A stretch of DNA of 64,000 nt from Telopea speciosissima (GCF_018873765.1 NC_057922.1:16815563-16879562), one strand, 5' to 3'; shown: positions 46,535 through 59,397, counted from the first letter of the stretch. The notes: a model not told the origin generated them from the letters alone. Made by a program: numbers and translations.

Positions 46535-47689
46535 TCAAGATCTTTTACCCAGTGCCATGCTAACGCGCATTGCTCGCCCTTCTACCTCCTAAAACCATAC
46601 AAAGATCAATAGAGTTACAGAGGAAAAAAATATCTACTTTAAAAAAAAAAAAAAAAAAAACCCCTCGGTTCGAAAGGGATGCAGAGCTAGGAATTGTGTA
46701 TCCAAGGATATGGTTTCATGTATTGGGATGTCTGCATATGCATGAAAATATCAGATTTATGGAAGAGAGGATTTATGAAAATGAAAGGTCATATTGGTGT
46801 TTTAAATGGATATGAAGCAACTGCTTCAAGGGGATAATGTGTGTGCATAGTGACAAAATTAGTTCAGACAACCTCATCAAACCATTGCCTTCTTTCACGT
46901 CCTTAAACATGACAATTTCTCAGTCATCAAAATTACTTGTGCATGAGAAAGCATGAAGAAGCTGTCAAAATAAGCACAAAGTCAGTGTTCATTGTTCACA
47001 AGCCAGGACCAAAAAGGCCGATAGTAAGACTTGAATATACACACAGGTAACATAGACTTGCTGCTCCGGACTCAGGGTTTAAAAACCTGGAATCGGATGT
47101 GGGATCTGCCTCCATCGATTCCATTCAAATCGGCTCAAAACCCTAGAAAATAGAATCTGCAAGAAGCAAAGATTTGCCCATATATATGACTCTTTGGAGT
47201 TTTTAATTCAAAAGACTTGTAGATCATCCTTGACGATGTAAGTTTCATTGACTTTCTTCTATTTTATTAACTAAAAGAAGAAGAAGAAAAAATGTGCCGA
47301 AAATGAAAATCCAAGTGCGTACATAGACGATTCAAAAGAGAGGTTTACAAATCCACAGTACTGGAATCGGGGCTAATTCCAATCCGATTCTTTGAACCAT
47401 ATCAGGACTACAATATCAGAAACATGGTTTCTGTTTATACGTTCTATGTTCTTACAATGTGAAACATAAGTCAATATGGGAGGTCTACAGATATACAGCA
47501 CCGAGATTTGACTTGAATAGAAACCTGCTTAAAAGTCCCTTAGCCTAGATTGACTCAAACAAGCCTTTGCAAGTTTCAGCTTGCACCATGTAGGCCTGGA
47601 CCTTGACTCAATATAAGCATGTTCAAAATATACGACAAATGTGCATGCATGCTTATGTGGGTGTGTGATGGATACAAGATTAAATGCTT

Positions 47690-47741
<52 letters not shown>

Positions 47742-49937
47742 CCACTCCATTGAGAGATTCAAGAGCAGCATCCATCTCCGGCTTGGATGAGTAGCTAACA
47801 AAACCATAACCACGAGATCGTCCTGTTTCTCCATCGTATAGGACCCTGGCTCCAACCACATTACCATATTCTTGGAACACTTGTAACAAACTCTCTGATG
47901 TGACTGACCATGATAAGTTCCCAACAAAAAGCTTGTAATCCGTTTCAGGATACATGGGTTCCCTAGGCCTTGGTTTATCTGAGAAGTTCACCCTAAGTGT
48001 CCGACCCCCATATATCTGAAATTTAAAATGATTTCATTATTTTTTTAATTTTAGGTCTAAGAACTTGAGATAAAAGAGCAATTAACAAATATAAGAACAT
48101 TCTACAGGTTTGTTGAATCCATGATCCTGTCACTGTAGGATATTCATATGCACACATGATTATACAGGTGTTAGGGACAATGTTTGTTCTCATGCAATGG
48201 GAAATTGAAAGATTTCACTGAAGTTACTTATTTGAAAATTTGGTTGTATTGCAGTAACATGACGGAATGTGTCAAGGTGTTGAGAAGAGGATTTAATTTG
48301 ACAGCTTATCCATTAAACTGTAAGATATATTGGAAGGATTCATATAGTCCACCACAAATAGGATGGATAAGACTTGAATCATAATGTTGATTATGATGAT
48401 CTGCTAGTGAAGTAAGACAATTATTTCATCAGAATCGTTCATTTCTACTTTTGTCCAGTAATTAATCAAAGGTCTATTCTGTCAATAAAACTATGCGCAT
48501 TGAGATGGAGGACATAAATATAAGTAATAGTACAATTTCATTCCCATAAGCAGTTGTGTAATTATACATTCAGATTTGACTACAGAAGATAAAAAGATAG
48601 ACTTTTTGTTATTGGTTGGAGGGGAGGGGCGAGAGGGGAGGGTGAGTGAGTGAGAGATCTTACACTTCCATCAAGATTTTTGACAACTGCATTTGCATCT
48701 TCAGTACTGCTCATTGTAACAAATGCAAATCCTCTGCTTCTTCCTGTGTCCCTATCATAAAGCACCTAAAGCCATTAAATTAGATTAGTCCAAGGACTAT
48801 ATTGAATAATAGGCCATCACTCAGAGCACTGCGCATTGAAGCACAACATGGAAGCTTCAATATAAACTGAGAAACAGTCACATGCACTGTTTCTATGGCA
48901 TCTGGTAGGAAGGGATTCCCAATTGATACCATTTCAAGCATTCATCGGCAGGCAGCATTCTGTTAGCCACATTGATTTATTTTGAGGCATTCCATCTTGA
49001 CCCCGACTTGTTGAAGAGATCTGGAGATAAAGGTTCTACTCGGGGGGCAAATGCACGCCAGTACAGGGCCTGTTATGGTGTGAATTGGAGAATTATATTC
49101 TAAGCAATCCCATCACCCCTGCTCGACTTGGTAACAAATGGGGGTTGAGGAATTGCTTCAAACAGATCCACTGCCGATCTCATTTTCCTTGACATACTTG
49201 ACTCATCCCTTCTTGACTCTTGAGCAAATCGACCATCAACGTTTATGCATATTGCAACAAAAGGGAAATGGAGGGCTGCCTCAAGCCAAGTTTCCTCAAT
49301 AATTAGGGCATGAAAAATAAGGTATGAATACAGAAAGAAAGAATTTTGTATGAATGAAATGAAAAATCTATTCATATAAGGATTTTGCATTCTCTATTGA
49401 TCAGACGATAGGACTCAGCACAGATCAAATCAAATTGAAAGTGATATAAATGAAAAACCAAGACAGTTGCAGTTACATATACATAAATACCTCAACCATC
49501 TCTGGACTTCCATAATCTTGGATAATTCCAGCAAGTTGAGCACTGTCACAGTTATAAGGCAAATTACCGAAGTAAAGCTTGGTGTTTAGAGGAGCTTGAT
49601 CAGCTTCCTCTTCATCTAACACCTGATCCTCTCCCTTCTCATCAACTATATCCTCTGCCTCCTCCACTGATTCTGGCTCCGTTTGAATCACTGTCGCTGA
49701 CTCTTCTTGCGCAACAGCTGCCGAGAACCTCGGTGTGCGCCACTTGTGGGAGATCACACCAGTTGAGAGGAATTCAATGGAGTGAGAGTGGGACACTGAA
49801 GCCACTTGTAAAGTACGGACATGGCCAATTTTCAGGACAAAATCAAGTGCCACTTGTTTTGAACGAATACAAGTGGTAGTAGCAGCGGTGGAGAAGCAAG
49901 AACCTATTGCAGCTGCTGCTGCCGCTGCCGCAGCCAT
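46535..49937 (-). CDS. Chloroplast ribonucleoprotein with two RRMs, four exons
   Basis: Exons from the start: 49491-49937, 48664-48765, 47743-48015 and 46535-46588. All junctions are phase 0 GT-AG, giving 876 bp and 291 aa. Residues 1-70 are an Ala/Ser/Thr-rich chloroplast transit peptide beginning with an Ala run. Residues 77-113 are acidic. RRM1 spans about 120-196 (RNP2 LYFGNL, RNP1 RGFAFVTM) and RRM2 about 211-287 (RNP2 LFVGNL, RNP1 RGYGFVSY). The last 17 residues ([17 protein letters not shown]) come from a 54-bp exon that would be missed without joining. This is the plant cpRNP family, stromal proteins that stabilise, process and help edit plastid transcripts. It reads closest to the 28-29 kDa member represented by Arabidopsis At1g60000, from memory. 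Confidence 0.95.
47691..47738. repeat. TA/GA compound microsatellite at a splice donor
   Basis: About 10 TA units followed by about 14 GA units (plus strand). On the gene strand it reads as CT then TA repeats and begins four bases after the exon 3 donor (GTG|GTAC) of the chloroplast RNP gene. Confidence 0.95.
49100..49390 (-). other. Unexplained 96-codon frame in intron 1 of the RNP gene
   Basis: The frame reads like real protein rather than noise: [20 protein letters not shown], then [20 protein letters not shown], then [20 protein letters not shown] and KSSRGDGIA with a stop. It is on the same strand as the host gene and inside its 725-bp first intron. The N-terminal part (about 30 residues) is low-quality hydrophobic sequence, so the conserved-looking piece probably starts inside the frame. 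I do not recognise the family. It could be an inserted organelle or gene fragment. Confidence 0.4.
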
Positions 49938-50710
49938 GGTTGCCGGAATTTCTTGCTCTCCTACTGGTGGTGGTGGTGGTGATGGTGGTTTTTGTCTGTT
50001 AAAGTGTCAAAGTGGTTCAGTGGAGAAAACGAGGTGGTTTGTAAGAAGAGGGGGGAAACAGGAGTCGTAAGCGTTATGTTATCTATGCTGACGTGGGTCG
50101 ATCATATCCAATGAGATTAAAATGGATATGAGGGATAAGGTTTTAGTTCCACGTGTAAAGCTGTTCCTTTGGCCTATTTTCGTTCTAAACATTTCCACGT
50201 CATCTTCCATACACGTGTATGCAGGCACGTGCAATTAGACAAGTATTTCGGTAGGTATATGGAGTTGTAGGCAAAAGGGAAAAGAGAAGGCTGTCCGCCT
50301 GCCGGGAGATATCTTTTTGGACAGTATTTCCACCTTTCATGGGGTGGGCCAGTCATTTTGCCCCTTAGGTGTCTAGACGCTGGGCATACACTTTTGTATA
50401 GAGTTTTTTTTTTCCAAAGACTCCGGCATAAAATTTTACCTGAAATTTTTTACTTGAACATTTTCACTTCAAAAATATTGACATGTAAAATTTTACATGT
50501 TGAAAAGTGTTTCAATTTTTATTATTTTTTTTAATGAAAAAAAACATTGAAAATTTTTTTAATATATAGAATTTACATTTACGAAGTAAAATTTTGCAAG
50601 TAAAATTTTAAGCCGAAACAAATAGAGCCAAAGGAAAATTATATGAGAGAACGTGTTCTCAGTCCAGCATAGGCATGTGGAAGAGGGTTTGAAATTAAAT
50701 GAGAAGGTAA
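49938..50710. other. Promoter of the RNP gene and intergenic DNA
   Basis: The leader and promoter of the chloroplast RNP gene lie here. CCACGTGT and ACACGTGT words at 50149-50157 and 50210-50219 resemble G-box/ABRE cores (ACGTG), which is only suggestive. At about 50280-50400 a stretch with GGGGTGGGCCAGTCATTTTGCCCC carries the core of the GC-rich MITE family, with unclear ends. Confidence 0.4.
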
Positions 50711-50725
50711 ACAATCGAATTTAGG

Positions 50726-52246
50726 CCTTCCCCTTCATGGGGATGGTGAAGCATCCTCGTCGGCAGAGAAGTTCTCAAGAGTGGGTTTATTTGGAAGATT
50801 GGTGGGGCTCAAAAGATTAAAAAGTGTGGGAGAATCAAAGCTCAAAAGGTTAAAAAGTGTGGGAGAATCAATGGGTGTCGTCTCTTCCCAATTTTAAAGT
50901 TTCATTTCAACCGACAAAAAATTGCCCCATCGGGTTTGTCTCCAACATTATTGACCAGGAAAATCTAACATGGAGGTCTGATCTCCTTGACTCTTGGTTC
51001 TCTCAAGCTTACAAAGAAGCCATTCTCAAAATTAGCTTCTCTCTCTTCCCCCAGGAAGATAGATTTGTCTGGGGAGTGTCCGAAGATGGGAAATTTTTCG
51101 TTAAGTTAGCATACCACTAGCAGTGTAACCAGCAGAGATTAACAGAGTTTGCTTCAAACTCCTCCTCCCATTGTATAGGTGGAACTCCACCCCTTCCTCA
51201 GTCTGAAAATTAATCTGGAGATGTAGCACCCTACCAAAAATTAAGTCTTTCTTGCGGCGGGCTTGTGCAAGTGGCGTGGCTTCTGGAGGTCTTGTGCAAC
51301 ATTAAGTGTCGATTGATCCACAATGTCCAAGGTGCGGTGCGACGAATGAATCGATTGAGCATATCCTTCTTCATTACTCATTCACGCGAGCAGTTTGGTT
51401 TGGCAGCTCCACCTCTCTAAAAATTCCAGAAGATGAGAGGATGTTAATTTCATATTGGATTGGTTAGTGGAAATTTTTTAGTCCTTTGGGTAAGAAGCAA
51501 TGTAAAGCAGTCGAAGGTCTCTACTCTTTCATTGCTTGGACTCTCTGGAAAGCCCGCAACGATTTTATGTTTGGCAAAAGACAATGGCCACCTAGCGAGG
51601 TGATCTCCATAGCCCAAGAATCTTTTTTGTGAATTCAGCTCGGTTTCTTCTCCCCCCAACTAAGTCCTCTCTCCACAATCAGCTTCATGATCATCAACCT
51701 ACTCTGCCTAAGATCTAGTCTCCTCCCTCTAGACCCTTTCTCAAGCTAAACTGAGATGCATCGTGGAGTTTAGACCGCAAGAAGCACGGTTTAGGGATTA
51801 TCATGCGTGACTTTAACGGAATCTCTTTGGTTGCAAAATCAGTTGTGGGTAAATTTGACAGTATTTTGGAAGGAGAGACGTTGTTGATTCATCATGGTCT
51901 TCTTGAAGCTATTGCTAATTGTGTTGAGCATATTCAAGTGGAATCTGATAGTGCTGAAGCAATCAAGTTATTCAAAATGGCTCCCTTTCTGCTCCGTTGG
52001 CTGTCCAACCGATCATTGACGATATCTCCCACTTGTCTTCTTATTTCCTCTCTTATAGGATTTCTCATATTTCTAGGGATGTAAACTCAGTTGCAGACAC
52101 CCTAGCCTGGATGGCTCAGTCTATCTCGTTTACGACTGAATGGCTGAACTCCTCTCTGTGGCTGAAGGAACCTTGTATCACCTCAGCCTCGTGTATTCCA
52201 CGAGATGAATAAATTTCTTTTCTACCCCCAAAAAAAAAAAAAAAAA
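50726..52246 (+). mobile_element. 5'-truncated L1-type LINE
   Basis: A 1.52-kb insertion between perfect 15-bp direct repeats ACAATCGAATTTAGG (50711-50725 and 52247-52261), ending in an A-tail (52230-52246). It holds the end of ORF2: the zinc-binding domain region (RFVWGVSEDGKFFVKLAYH, then CGATNESIEHILLHYSFTRA VWF in outline) and an RNase H-like domain (LGIIMRDFNGISLVAKSVVG, then VQVESDSAEAIKLF-like text and VADTLAWMAQSIS). Stops and frameshifts are present. A 34-base tandem repeat (GCTCAAAAGATTAAAAAGTG and following) lies near its left end. Confidence 0.9.
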
Positions 52247-52349
52247 ACAATCGAATTTAGGTCTACAATTTGTCATGCGGTTAATCCAAACCATTCCCTA
52301 AACGTCTAACAATCAAAATTACTACAACATCCTACATTAACACAAATAT

Positions 52350-52530
52350 GGGGAAATGTTCCCTGTGCGTAGGACACAGGGGCCATGCCTACGCACAGTG
52401 GGTGACAGAATGACCTCCATGCCCCCCATGTATGACTGAAATTCCGCCGCCCATTGTGTTGCCACTCGCTCTCTCATTGGTTGGCTTGTGCAGCGTGGCC
52501 CCTGTAACCCATACAGAGAACGGCTTCCCC
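52350..52530. mobile_element. hAT-like MITE with perfect 8-bp duplication
   Basis: A 181-bp element with ends GGGGAAATGTTCCCTGTGCG and CCATACAGAGAACGGCTTCC followed by CC. ACAAATAT flanks it on both sides (52342-52349 and 52531-52538). The core GTGACAGAATGACCTCCATG matches the family pattern. Confidence 0.85.
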
Positions 52531-53159
52531 ACAAATATATGGGGGGCAGGGAACTACAATTGAAGGTGCATGGACATACTCAAAAGGGTACTAGCATAAG
52601 CGCCTTGCAAAAAAATATGACAATGTTTACATAGTTTTTCTTAGATATCCAACAATCAGACTTCCAAGGTAGCACGCCGCCGCTACAGGCACACTGGTAG
52701 CAGCCTGGAGAAACGAGCGGGTGGCATGGGAAGGGGCAGGTTGATCCTTTCCAAAGATAGAGAGCCTAGGGAACCTGGCGGCGAGTCCAAAATTTTCCCT
52801 TTCTTTTATTAAAAGTTGATATATCAGCCCATCTCAAAGCTTTCAATCTTCATATGGTATCTTAGCCAAATAAAAATCTCCATATGCTAAATTATAGTAG
52901 ATTGAAACCTCGTCTACAAAATTTGAATAGCAACTCCTTGTGGCACACAAAAATAATCAATCACTAAGATGTTGCCTCATCTCAGTGCCTTTCATAGATC
53001 GTCTGCTCATCCTAATTGACGGTCGTCTCGCAGCCGCCGTAGATTGGATTTCGGAGTAGGGTGGAACTTGAATCATCCACGGCAAGACTCGCCTGAAGAG
53101 ATAGTTCTGGAATCAAATTGGACCTTCAATCAGGAGCTGCTGGCAAATGGCATTGATGG

Positions 53160-54042
53160 GAAGAATTAAATTTCTTGTATAGCTTGGACCATCCAGTTCT
53201 GTTTGGCTTCACTATGGGACTCCCTAAACCATCCCTGGAGCTATTCCACTCGCAATTGGTTCATATGTGGAGGCCTATGGGGGTTACTGGTGTCGATTGG
53301 ATTGGTGAAGGGATGTTTGTGTTACATGTTTCCAACCATACATCGCGAGAACGACTCCTCTCTCTCTGCCCTTGGTGGTGCGGTCAAGGCCTTGTCCATC
53401 TGGTCCGTCATGCTCTGAATGATCCTCTCTTTATTAGTGAACGTGAACTGATCCCTAAATGGATTCAGGTTAGTCCGGTACCTGTGGAAGGCTTCTCTGC
53501 TGAGTCTCTAAAACAGGCGGTTTCATGTGTTGGTAAATGGTTGAGCTTTACCTAGATCATGACATCGGGCTTCCCCGGACTATTGCTCGCGTGAAAGCCA
53601 GGATTAAATGGAAGCGCCCGCTCTGTCTTCATTCTAAGATTAGGAATGATCGGGGGGATTTACTTTCGGTGGACCTCCATTATGAAGCACTTCACGTCTG
53701 TTTCATTTGTGGCTGCTTGTGTCATTCGGATGAGGTGTGCTCAGTTCCCTCTACATCCGAGAATCGATTTGAACACGCTCTTACACGTCCTCTCAAATTT
53801 AACTTTTTTGGGCTTGAGGGGTTTCGATCCTTTTTGCCTTTATCTAAGGAGGAGGTATGGAGTCTCACAACTGCTTCACAAACCGTGATGCCATCTGAGC
53901 CAGTTATTACTGAAGTCACTGAGGAGACTGGACTTTTAGACGGGGCGACGGATACGATGCTCGCGGATATGGATTGGGAGCTACCAGAATTGGATACTGT
54001 GGGTATTGGCCTTAATTCTGGATGTTTCGACCAGGATCTCTA
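53160..54042 (+). pseudogene. LINE ORF1 (gag-like, zinc knuckle), broken
   Basis: Two overlapping frames give LVHMWRPMGVTGVDWIGEGM (DUF4283 region) and, after a shift near 53540, the zinc knuckle CFICGCLCHSDEVC and an acidic tail. ORF1 proteins coat LINE RNA. The start codon is not certain because upstream frames are interrupted. Confidence 0.75.
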
Positions 54043-54754
54043 GCTCTCTCTGTTTGTCTTACCCTCCACTAATCAGAAGGACGAGGACTGCTCTACACAT
54101 TCTGCTGCCTTTGTTTCGTCTTGGCTCTTGGAGCCCTTGGATGTTGATTTGCCTGCGCCTTTGTTGGGCTCGCCTGTTTCTCCTGCGAGGGTACTCACTA
54201 CCATGCCGGTGCCATCCCCTTTGGATTTGGACCCCCATCTTGAAATCCAGTCTACTCTGCTCGCTCTAACACTGCCTGTCGATAAGAATGCAATCCTTGA
54301 AGGTGCTGCTATTTTTGAACCACCTCTTAAAAAATGGAAACTCTCTCCCTTACCTATTTCGCAACATGCTTTCTGCGAGTTCTCTGATCTTCGCGCTTCC
54401 ATTCTTGATGCTTTATCTTCATCATCTGATCCTGCTTCTCTTCTCGCAATGGTTCATGATTGGTTGGGTGAGGTTCAGGGTGGGGCACTTGCAATAAATG
54501 TGGAGAACACCACTTATGCCTTCACGGGTCATGCTCCTATTCCTACGATTAGTCTAGATGCTCCAAACACTGTAAGTCTCTCTTCCATTGCTTGTCAGCT
54601 TTTTCATTTCTATTGTGTTTTCTTTATCTACCTTTTTGCTTGGTGTCACTTTATTTGGAATCTCAATTTACGTGCTTCTCGTAGATCCTTTATTCCACGA
54701 AGACTTTTTCGTTTCTGTATGTTGTATATTTCTCTGCTATTTTTTTATAATGTT

Positions 54755-57700
54755 GATCTTTGCTTGGAATACGCGTGGTTGTATGAATAAGTTTACTTGT
54801 AAATGTTTGGATTTCCTTTTTACTAAATATAAGCCTGATATTGCTTTTCTCTGTGAAACCAAATGCATGGATCATGATAACATACACCATCTTTCCCCTT
54901 TTGCTTCCTATGTTTCTGTCAATTTTATTAATAGCTCGGGTTTGCATGGGAAAAAAAGTGGTCTTTGGGTTTTGGCTCAGGCTGCGATTTTGGTCTTGCA
55001 ATGCTTTTGTTTGGAACACACTATTGCGGTTAAAATTGCTATTCCTCTCTCTACTCCTTTTTGGATAATCTGTATTTATGCGCCCCCTCATGCTGCAGAT
55101 CGACTCCCTTTTGGGGTACTCTGAGGGATTTTCTTTCATCTCTCACTGATCCTTTTTGTGTGCTTGGGGATTTCAATGAAGTTTTGAGTGCCACTGACAA
55201 AATGGGTGGTGCCCCTTTTTCTCTTTCTAAATCTGGTTTTGAACTGTCTTCTTTGGTGCATGTCTTGTCACTTCAAGAAGTTATTCTGCCTGGTTCCTGT
55301 TTTACTTGGTCTAACAAACAGAAATCGCCCAACCTCATCAAAGAGTGTTTAGATTGGGTCTTTGTCTCTCCTTCTTGGTTTGATCTCTTCCCTTTTCCTC
55401 TTCTTTTAAGTTGTCTGTTGTTGGTTCTGATCATAATTCCATTTGTCTAAGAACGACTGTTGTACGTCCATCTTATAAAAAACTTTTTCATTTCCATGAG
55501 GCTTGAACTGTCCACCCGGATTTCTTCTCTTTTTGCCACTCCTCTTGGGATACTACTGGTGGTGCTTCATTACCTTGTAAACTTACTTCGTTCTCTAACA
55601 AATTGAAGACGTGGAATCAAGAAGTTTTTTGCCATGTTGCTGACCTTAAAAGTAAATTCTTTGATGCCCATCTTTTTGAATCTGACCTTCTTTGCCCTGA
55701 TTTCCATTCCCTTCAATGTGTCTCCCAAAAATTGGAGTGGATTTTTTAGGCAGAGGAACTTTTTTTGCTTCAAAAATCCAGACATCTTTATATTAAAGAT
55801 GGGGATCGCAACACCAGATTCTATCGTCATTAAACATAATCTCAGAAAGCGTACTGTTATATCCATCAAAGACGAGTCTGGCAATCTTGTTGATGATACT
55901 AAGGCAGTGGCTAATCTCTTTGCATTTCATCTGAAGCAGCTGTTTACTTCTTCCCAACCACTTGATGCTAGCTTTGTGGAGTGCCTCTTTCCTCCTGTAT
56001 TCCAGGCAGGTGAATCTGACTTTCTCTGTGATATTCCTTCTTTGAAGGAGGTGAGAAAGGTAGTTTTTTCTTTTGGATCTTTGAAAGCACCAGGTATGGA
56101 TGGGTTTAATGCTGGATTTTTTCAAAAATTCTGGGATTTAATTCATCCTGATGTTTTTGCAATGGTAGTGAATTTCTTTCAAACGGCTTCCATCCCATCG
56201 GGTTTAAACCATACAGTTGTTTGTCTAATACCTAAATCTGAAAATGCTTCATCCGTAACTGACTTTTGACCAATAAGTTTATGTAATGTTTCTTATAAGA
56301 TATTCTCGAAACTTATAGCCTTTAGATTGAAAACATGCCTCCAGTCTTTTATTTCACCATTTCAAGCTGCTTTTATTCCTGGTCGACAAATTGCTGACAA
56401 TGTTGTTTTGGCACAGGAAATCTTCCATTTTTTTAAGCACACCAAAGGGAAGGTCAGGTTTGTCGCCATTAAGATTGATATGTCCAATGCCTATGACAGA
56501 ATTGAGTGGGGTCTTATCACTTCGCTTTTTAGGTTTTTAGGCTTTAGTGATCACTGGGTCAGGCTTGTTTCTACTCTCATCTCAACTACTTCTTTTTCCA
56601 TCAAGTTAAATGGTAGCCCCTTTGATTTCTTTTCGGCTTCTAGAGGGCTTCGCCAGGGCTGCCCCCTAAGCCCGTTTCTCTTTATCTTAGCTATGGAAGT
56701 CCTCTCTCCCCTTTTATCGGCTTACAGGGACCTTGACTTATTTCGAGGTGTAAAAATTTCTAGGACCGGCCCTGAGATTTCACACCTTTTTGCAGATGAC
56801 ATTTTTATATTCTGTCGTGCTACCCAGGATGACCTGTTGACGGTAAAGACAGTTTTGGATCTCTTCGCTGATCTATCTGGCCAGGAGATTAATTGTGCCA
56901 AGAGTGGGATACACTTTAGTAGGAATGTTTCTTCTTCCTCCAGGGCTCTCTTGTCTTCCGTAATTGGTCAAGGAGATGAGTTCCAAGTCTGTTTACTTGG
57001 GTACTAACCTTTTCCATGGTAGGTCTAAATCTAAGGAGTTTGAGGGGTTGGTTTCAAGCATACAAGGTAAGCTTTCGCTTTGGAAATCTAAGGCCTTATC
57101 TTTTGCTGGGCGAGAAGTTTTGATCAAGTCGGTCTTGGCTTCTACGCCCGCCTATTTGATGCAATGCTTCCGCTTTCCACTTCAAATCTGTCGCAAACTT
57201 GACTCTGTCGACCTTCAATTTTGAATGGGCAATTGTGGTCCCAAGAAAAAATCCTTTTTCATTTCTTGGGAGAAATTGTGTCGCCCTAAGGCCTATGGGG
57301 GGTTAGGCTTCAGAAAAGCAGACCATCACAATCAGGCTTTGCTTCTAAAACTCGGGTGGAGATTACTGAATGAGCCTTCCTCTTTATGGGCCAGAGTCTT
57401 AAAGGCCAAATATTTCCCCAAAACTAGTTTCTTTGACCCTAGGACTAGGGCTAAGAAGGGGTCCTGGACCTGGAATAGTATTACACAGGTAACCCCTGTT
57501 CTGCAAAACATGTTGTGCAGGCGGATCGGTGATGGGCACACTACTTCTCTCTGGTACGATAAATGGATTCCTTCCCTTTCTACTAATCTTGCTGGCTTAG
57601 TTTCTAACTCGATACCCACGAACTCTAAATTCTTGACTGTTGGCCATCTTAAACACGGATCTAACTGGAATTTTGACCTCTTAACACAATATGTTCCTCA

Positions 57701-58580
57701 TAATATTGCTCCTCTGGTCCAATCTATTACTTTTTCTAATTCTAGTGATCAATGGTATTGTCTGAATTCGTCTACAGGAGTTTTCACCACGAAACTCGCT
57801 GTAAGGCATTTATTTTCCTGCTCTGCTAAAAGATCTGATAATTCTGTTGGTTGGTCGAAATTTTTTTGGAAACTTCCAATTCATCCCAAGTTTAAAGTTT
57901 TCTTTTGGCGTGTGCTCAATGCAGGACTTCCTACAAAGGATATTCTATCGAAATGGAGTCAGTGTGAGGCGAACTATGCTTTTTGTGGAATGGGTGTCGA
58001 ATCACTTTGGCACCTTTTCCTTTCTTGTGATTGGGTCAAACGTACCTAGGCAGTAGGACCACTGGGGCTAAGCACTGAATTTTTTGCCTTTGATCATTTC
58101 CATCGCCTTTGTCGGTTTTTTCACTTGCACTTTAAGGCTAATAAATCCCTGTTGAAGTGGTTTTTTAGCACTTTCATTATAACTTGCTATTTTCTATGGA
58201 GTTCTAAAAATAAGTTATTACTTGAATCCATTCAACCCAATCCCTTAAAGATCATACATGCGGTTTCACAATGGTTGGCTGACTTTAACCTAACTACTTT
58301 TGGATCGGATTATCCTCATAATGTTTGTATCCCTGATATAGTTGTACCCCTCAAATTCTCTCTGTTGCCTTGTTGTAATCTTCCTGTCTTGATCTGTGCA
58401 GGATTCAGTTCACCTGAACTGACTAGGGCGGGGTGGGCCTACATCTTTTTGGTTGATGGCAAGTTAAAGTTTTTTGATGCAGGAAAGCTGCTCTGTACAC
58501 AGGATGTAGATATCTATGTTTATGCGATACTTAAAGGTCTCATCCATGCTGCCAGTATTGGGTTGCAGATTAAGGAAATT
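54755..58580 (+). pseudogene. LINE ORF2 (endonuclease, RT, RNase H), broken
   Basis: The order is endonuclease (54760-55400), spacer (55630-56260), RT (56330-57000), thumb and connection (57000-57220), zinc-binding domain (57225-58050) and RNase H-like region (58390-58580). The RT keeps the FADD active-site motif. Several frameshifts and stops split it. Confidence 0.85.
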
Positions 58581-59187
58581 TAGTGTGATAATAAGTTGAT
58601 CACTGAATGTCTTCCACCTCCAACCAAATGCCCATGGCCATGGCACTTAGTTCCTACGCTACTTCGTATTTCTGATCTCACCCAAAATGTAAATTTTCAT
58701 CTTAATGTGTGCCCTTTTACTGCGGCCCTAGTTAGGAACTTGGCACACAATGCTTGTATGGACATCCATATGGTTTAATCTTATATAAGTTTTTGATTTC
58801 ATCAAATAAAAAAACCTCCTTGTGGCACAGTACATTAAACCAAAAAGAAAAAAAAATCCTGTGTGGCCAATTTGGCCAGACTATTAAAGAAACCTTGGGC
58901 AATTTTTTTGCTTTAACCATTTAATGTTTACAGCAAGAAAAAACGAGCCACAAGCCCAAACCAAAACAAAACCCAACCCCCTCCCCCCCCCCCCCTCCCT
59001 TCATCCCACCAAACTTCACTTTTTTTTGCTATGTTTGGAAGTTAAAAACTATGATGACACAATGATCGATTTATGTGTATCTCAGAGCTCTTCAAATTCA
59101 AAATTTTTTGAATGTTCTTTTCTTTTCTTCTGTTTTCTTGGCTTCCAAGCATAGCCTCAAAGAAGAAAAAAATTCTCATGACTGCTG

Positions 59188-59397
59188 ATTGATATATCCT
59201 TCACCTTTAATTCTTACCGTTTTGCTCACATTCCAAGAGAGATTAACAGTACTGTTGACTCCTTGGTTCAAAAGGCCTTGTCCGTTATGTGTAGGACAAC
59301 ATGGCCCATATCCACTCCATGGCTATCTGAATTATGTAACTCAGATACCTTGAGCTTGTCACACTTTAATATATAGACGTCTTTCGACCAAAAAAAA
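59188..59397 (+). mobile_element. Short 5'-truncated LINE tail
   Basis: A 210-bp insert ending in nine A lies between direct repeats ATGACTGCTG (59178-59187 and 59398-59407). It encodes the end of a LINE RNase H domain (QKALSVMCRTTWPISTPWLS, then ELCNSDTLSLSHFNI and a stop), similar to the end of the relic at 4568-6975 (ARRALSISSKIDWSISTLWL). Confidence 0.85.

Larger units (their letters stand above)
52948..58815 (+). mobile_element. Near full-length plant L1 LINE with RNase H
   Basis: A 5.87-kb insertion between perfect 14-bp direct repeats CTCCTTGTGGCACA (52934-52947 and 58816-58829), with an A-rich 3' end. ORF1 (about 53160-54040) has a DUF4283-type N-terminal domain and a CX2CX4HX4C zinc knuckle (CFICGCLCHSDEVC). 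ORF2 (about 54755-58580) has an AP-type endonuclease (FAWNTRGC, FLCETK, CVLGDFNEV), reverse transcriptase (FIPGRQIADNVVLAQEIFHF, KIDMSNAYDRIEW, GLRQGCPLSPFLF and the catalytic FADD), a zinc-binding domain (FWRVLNAGLPTKDILSKW) and an RNase H-like end (GWAYIFLVDGKL). Stops and frameshifts occur in both ORFs (for instance at about 53550, 55120, 55450, 56270, 57000, 57220 and 58050), so it is inactive. Confidence 0.93.
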
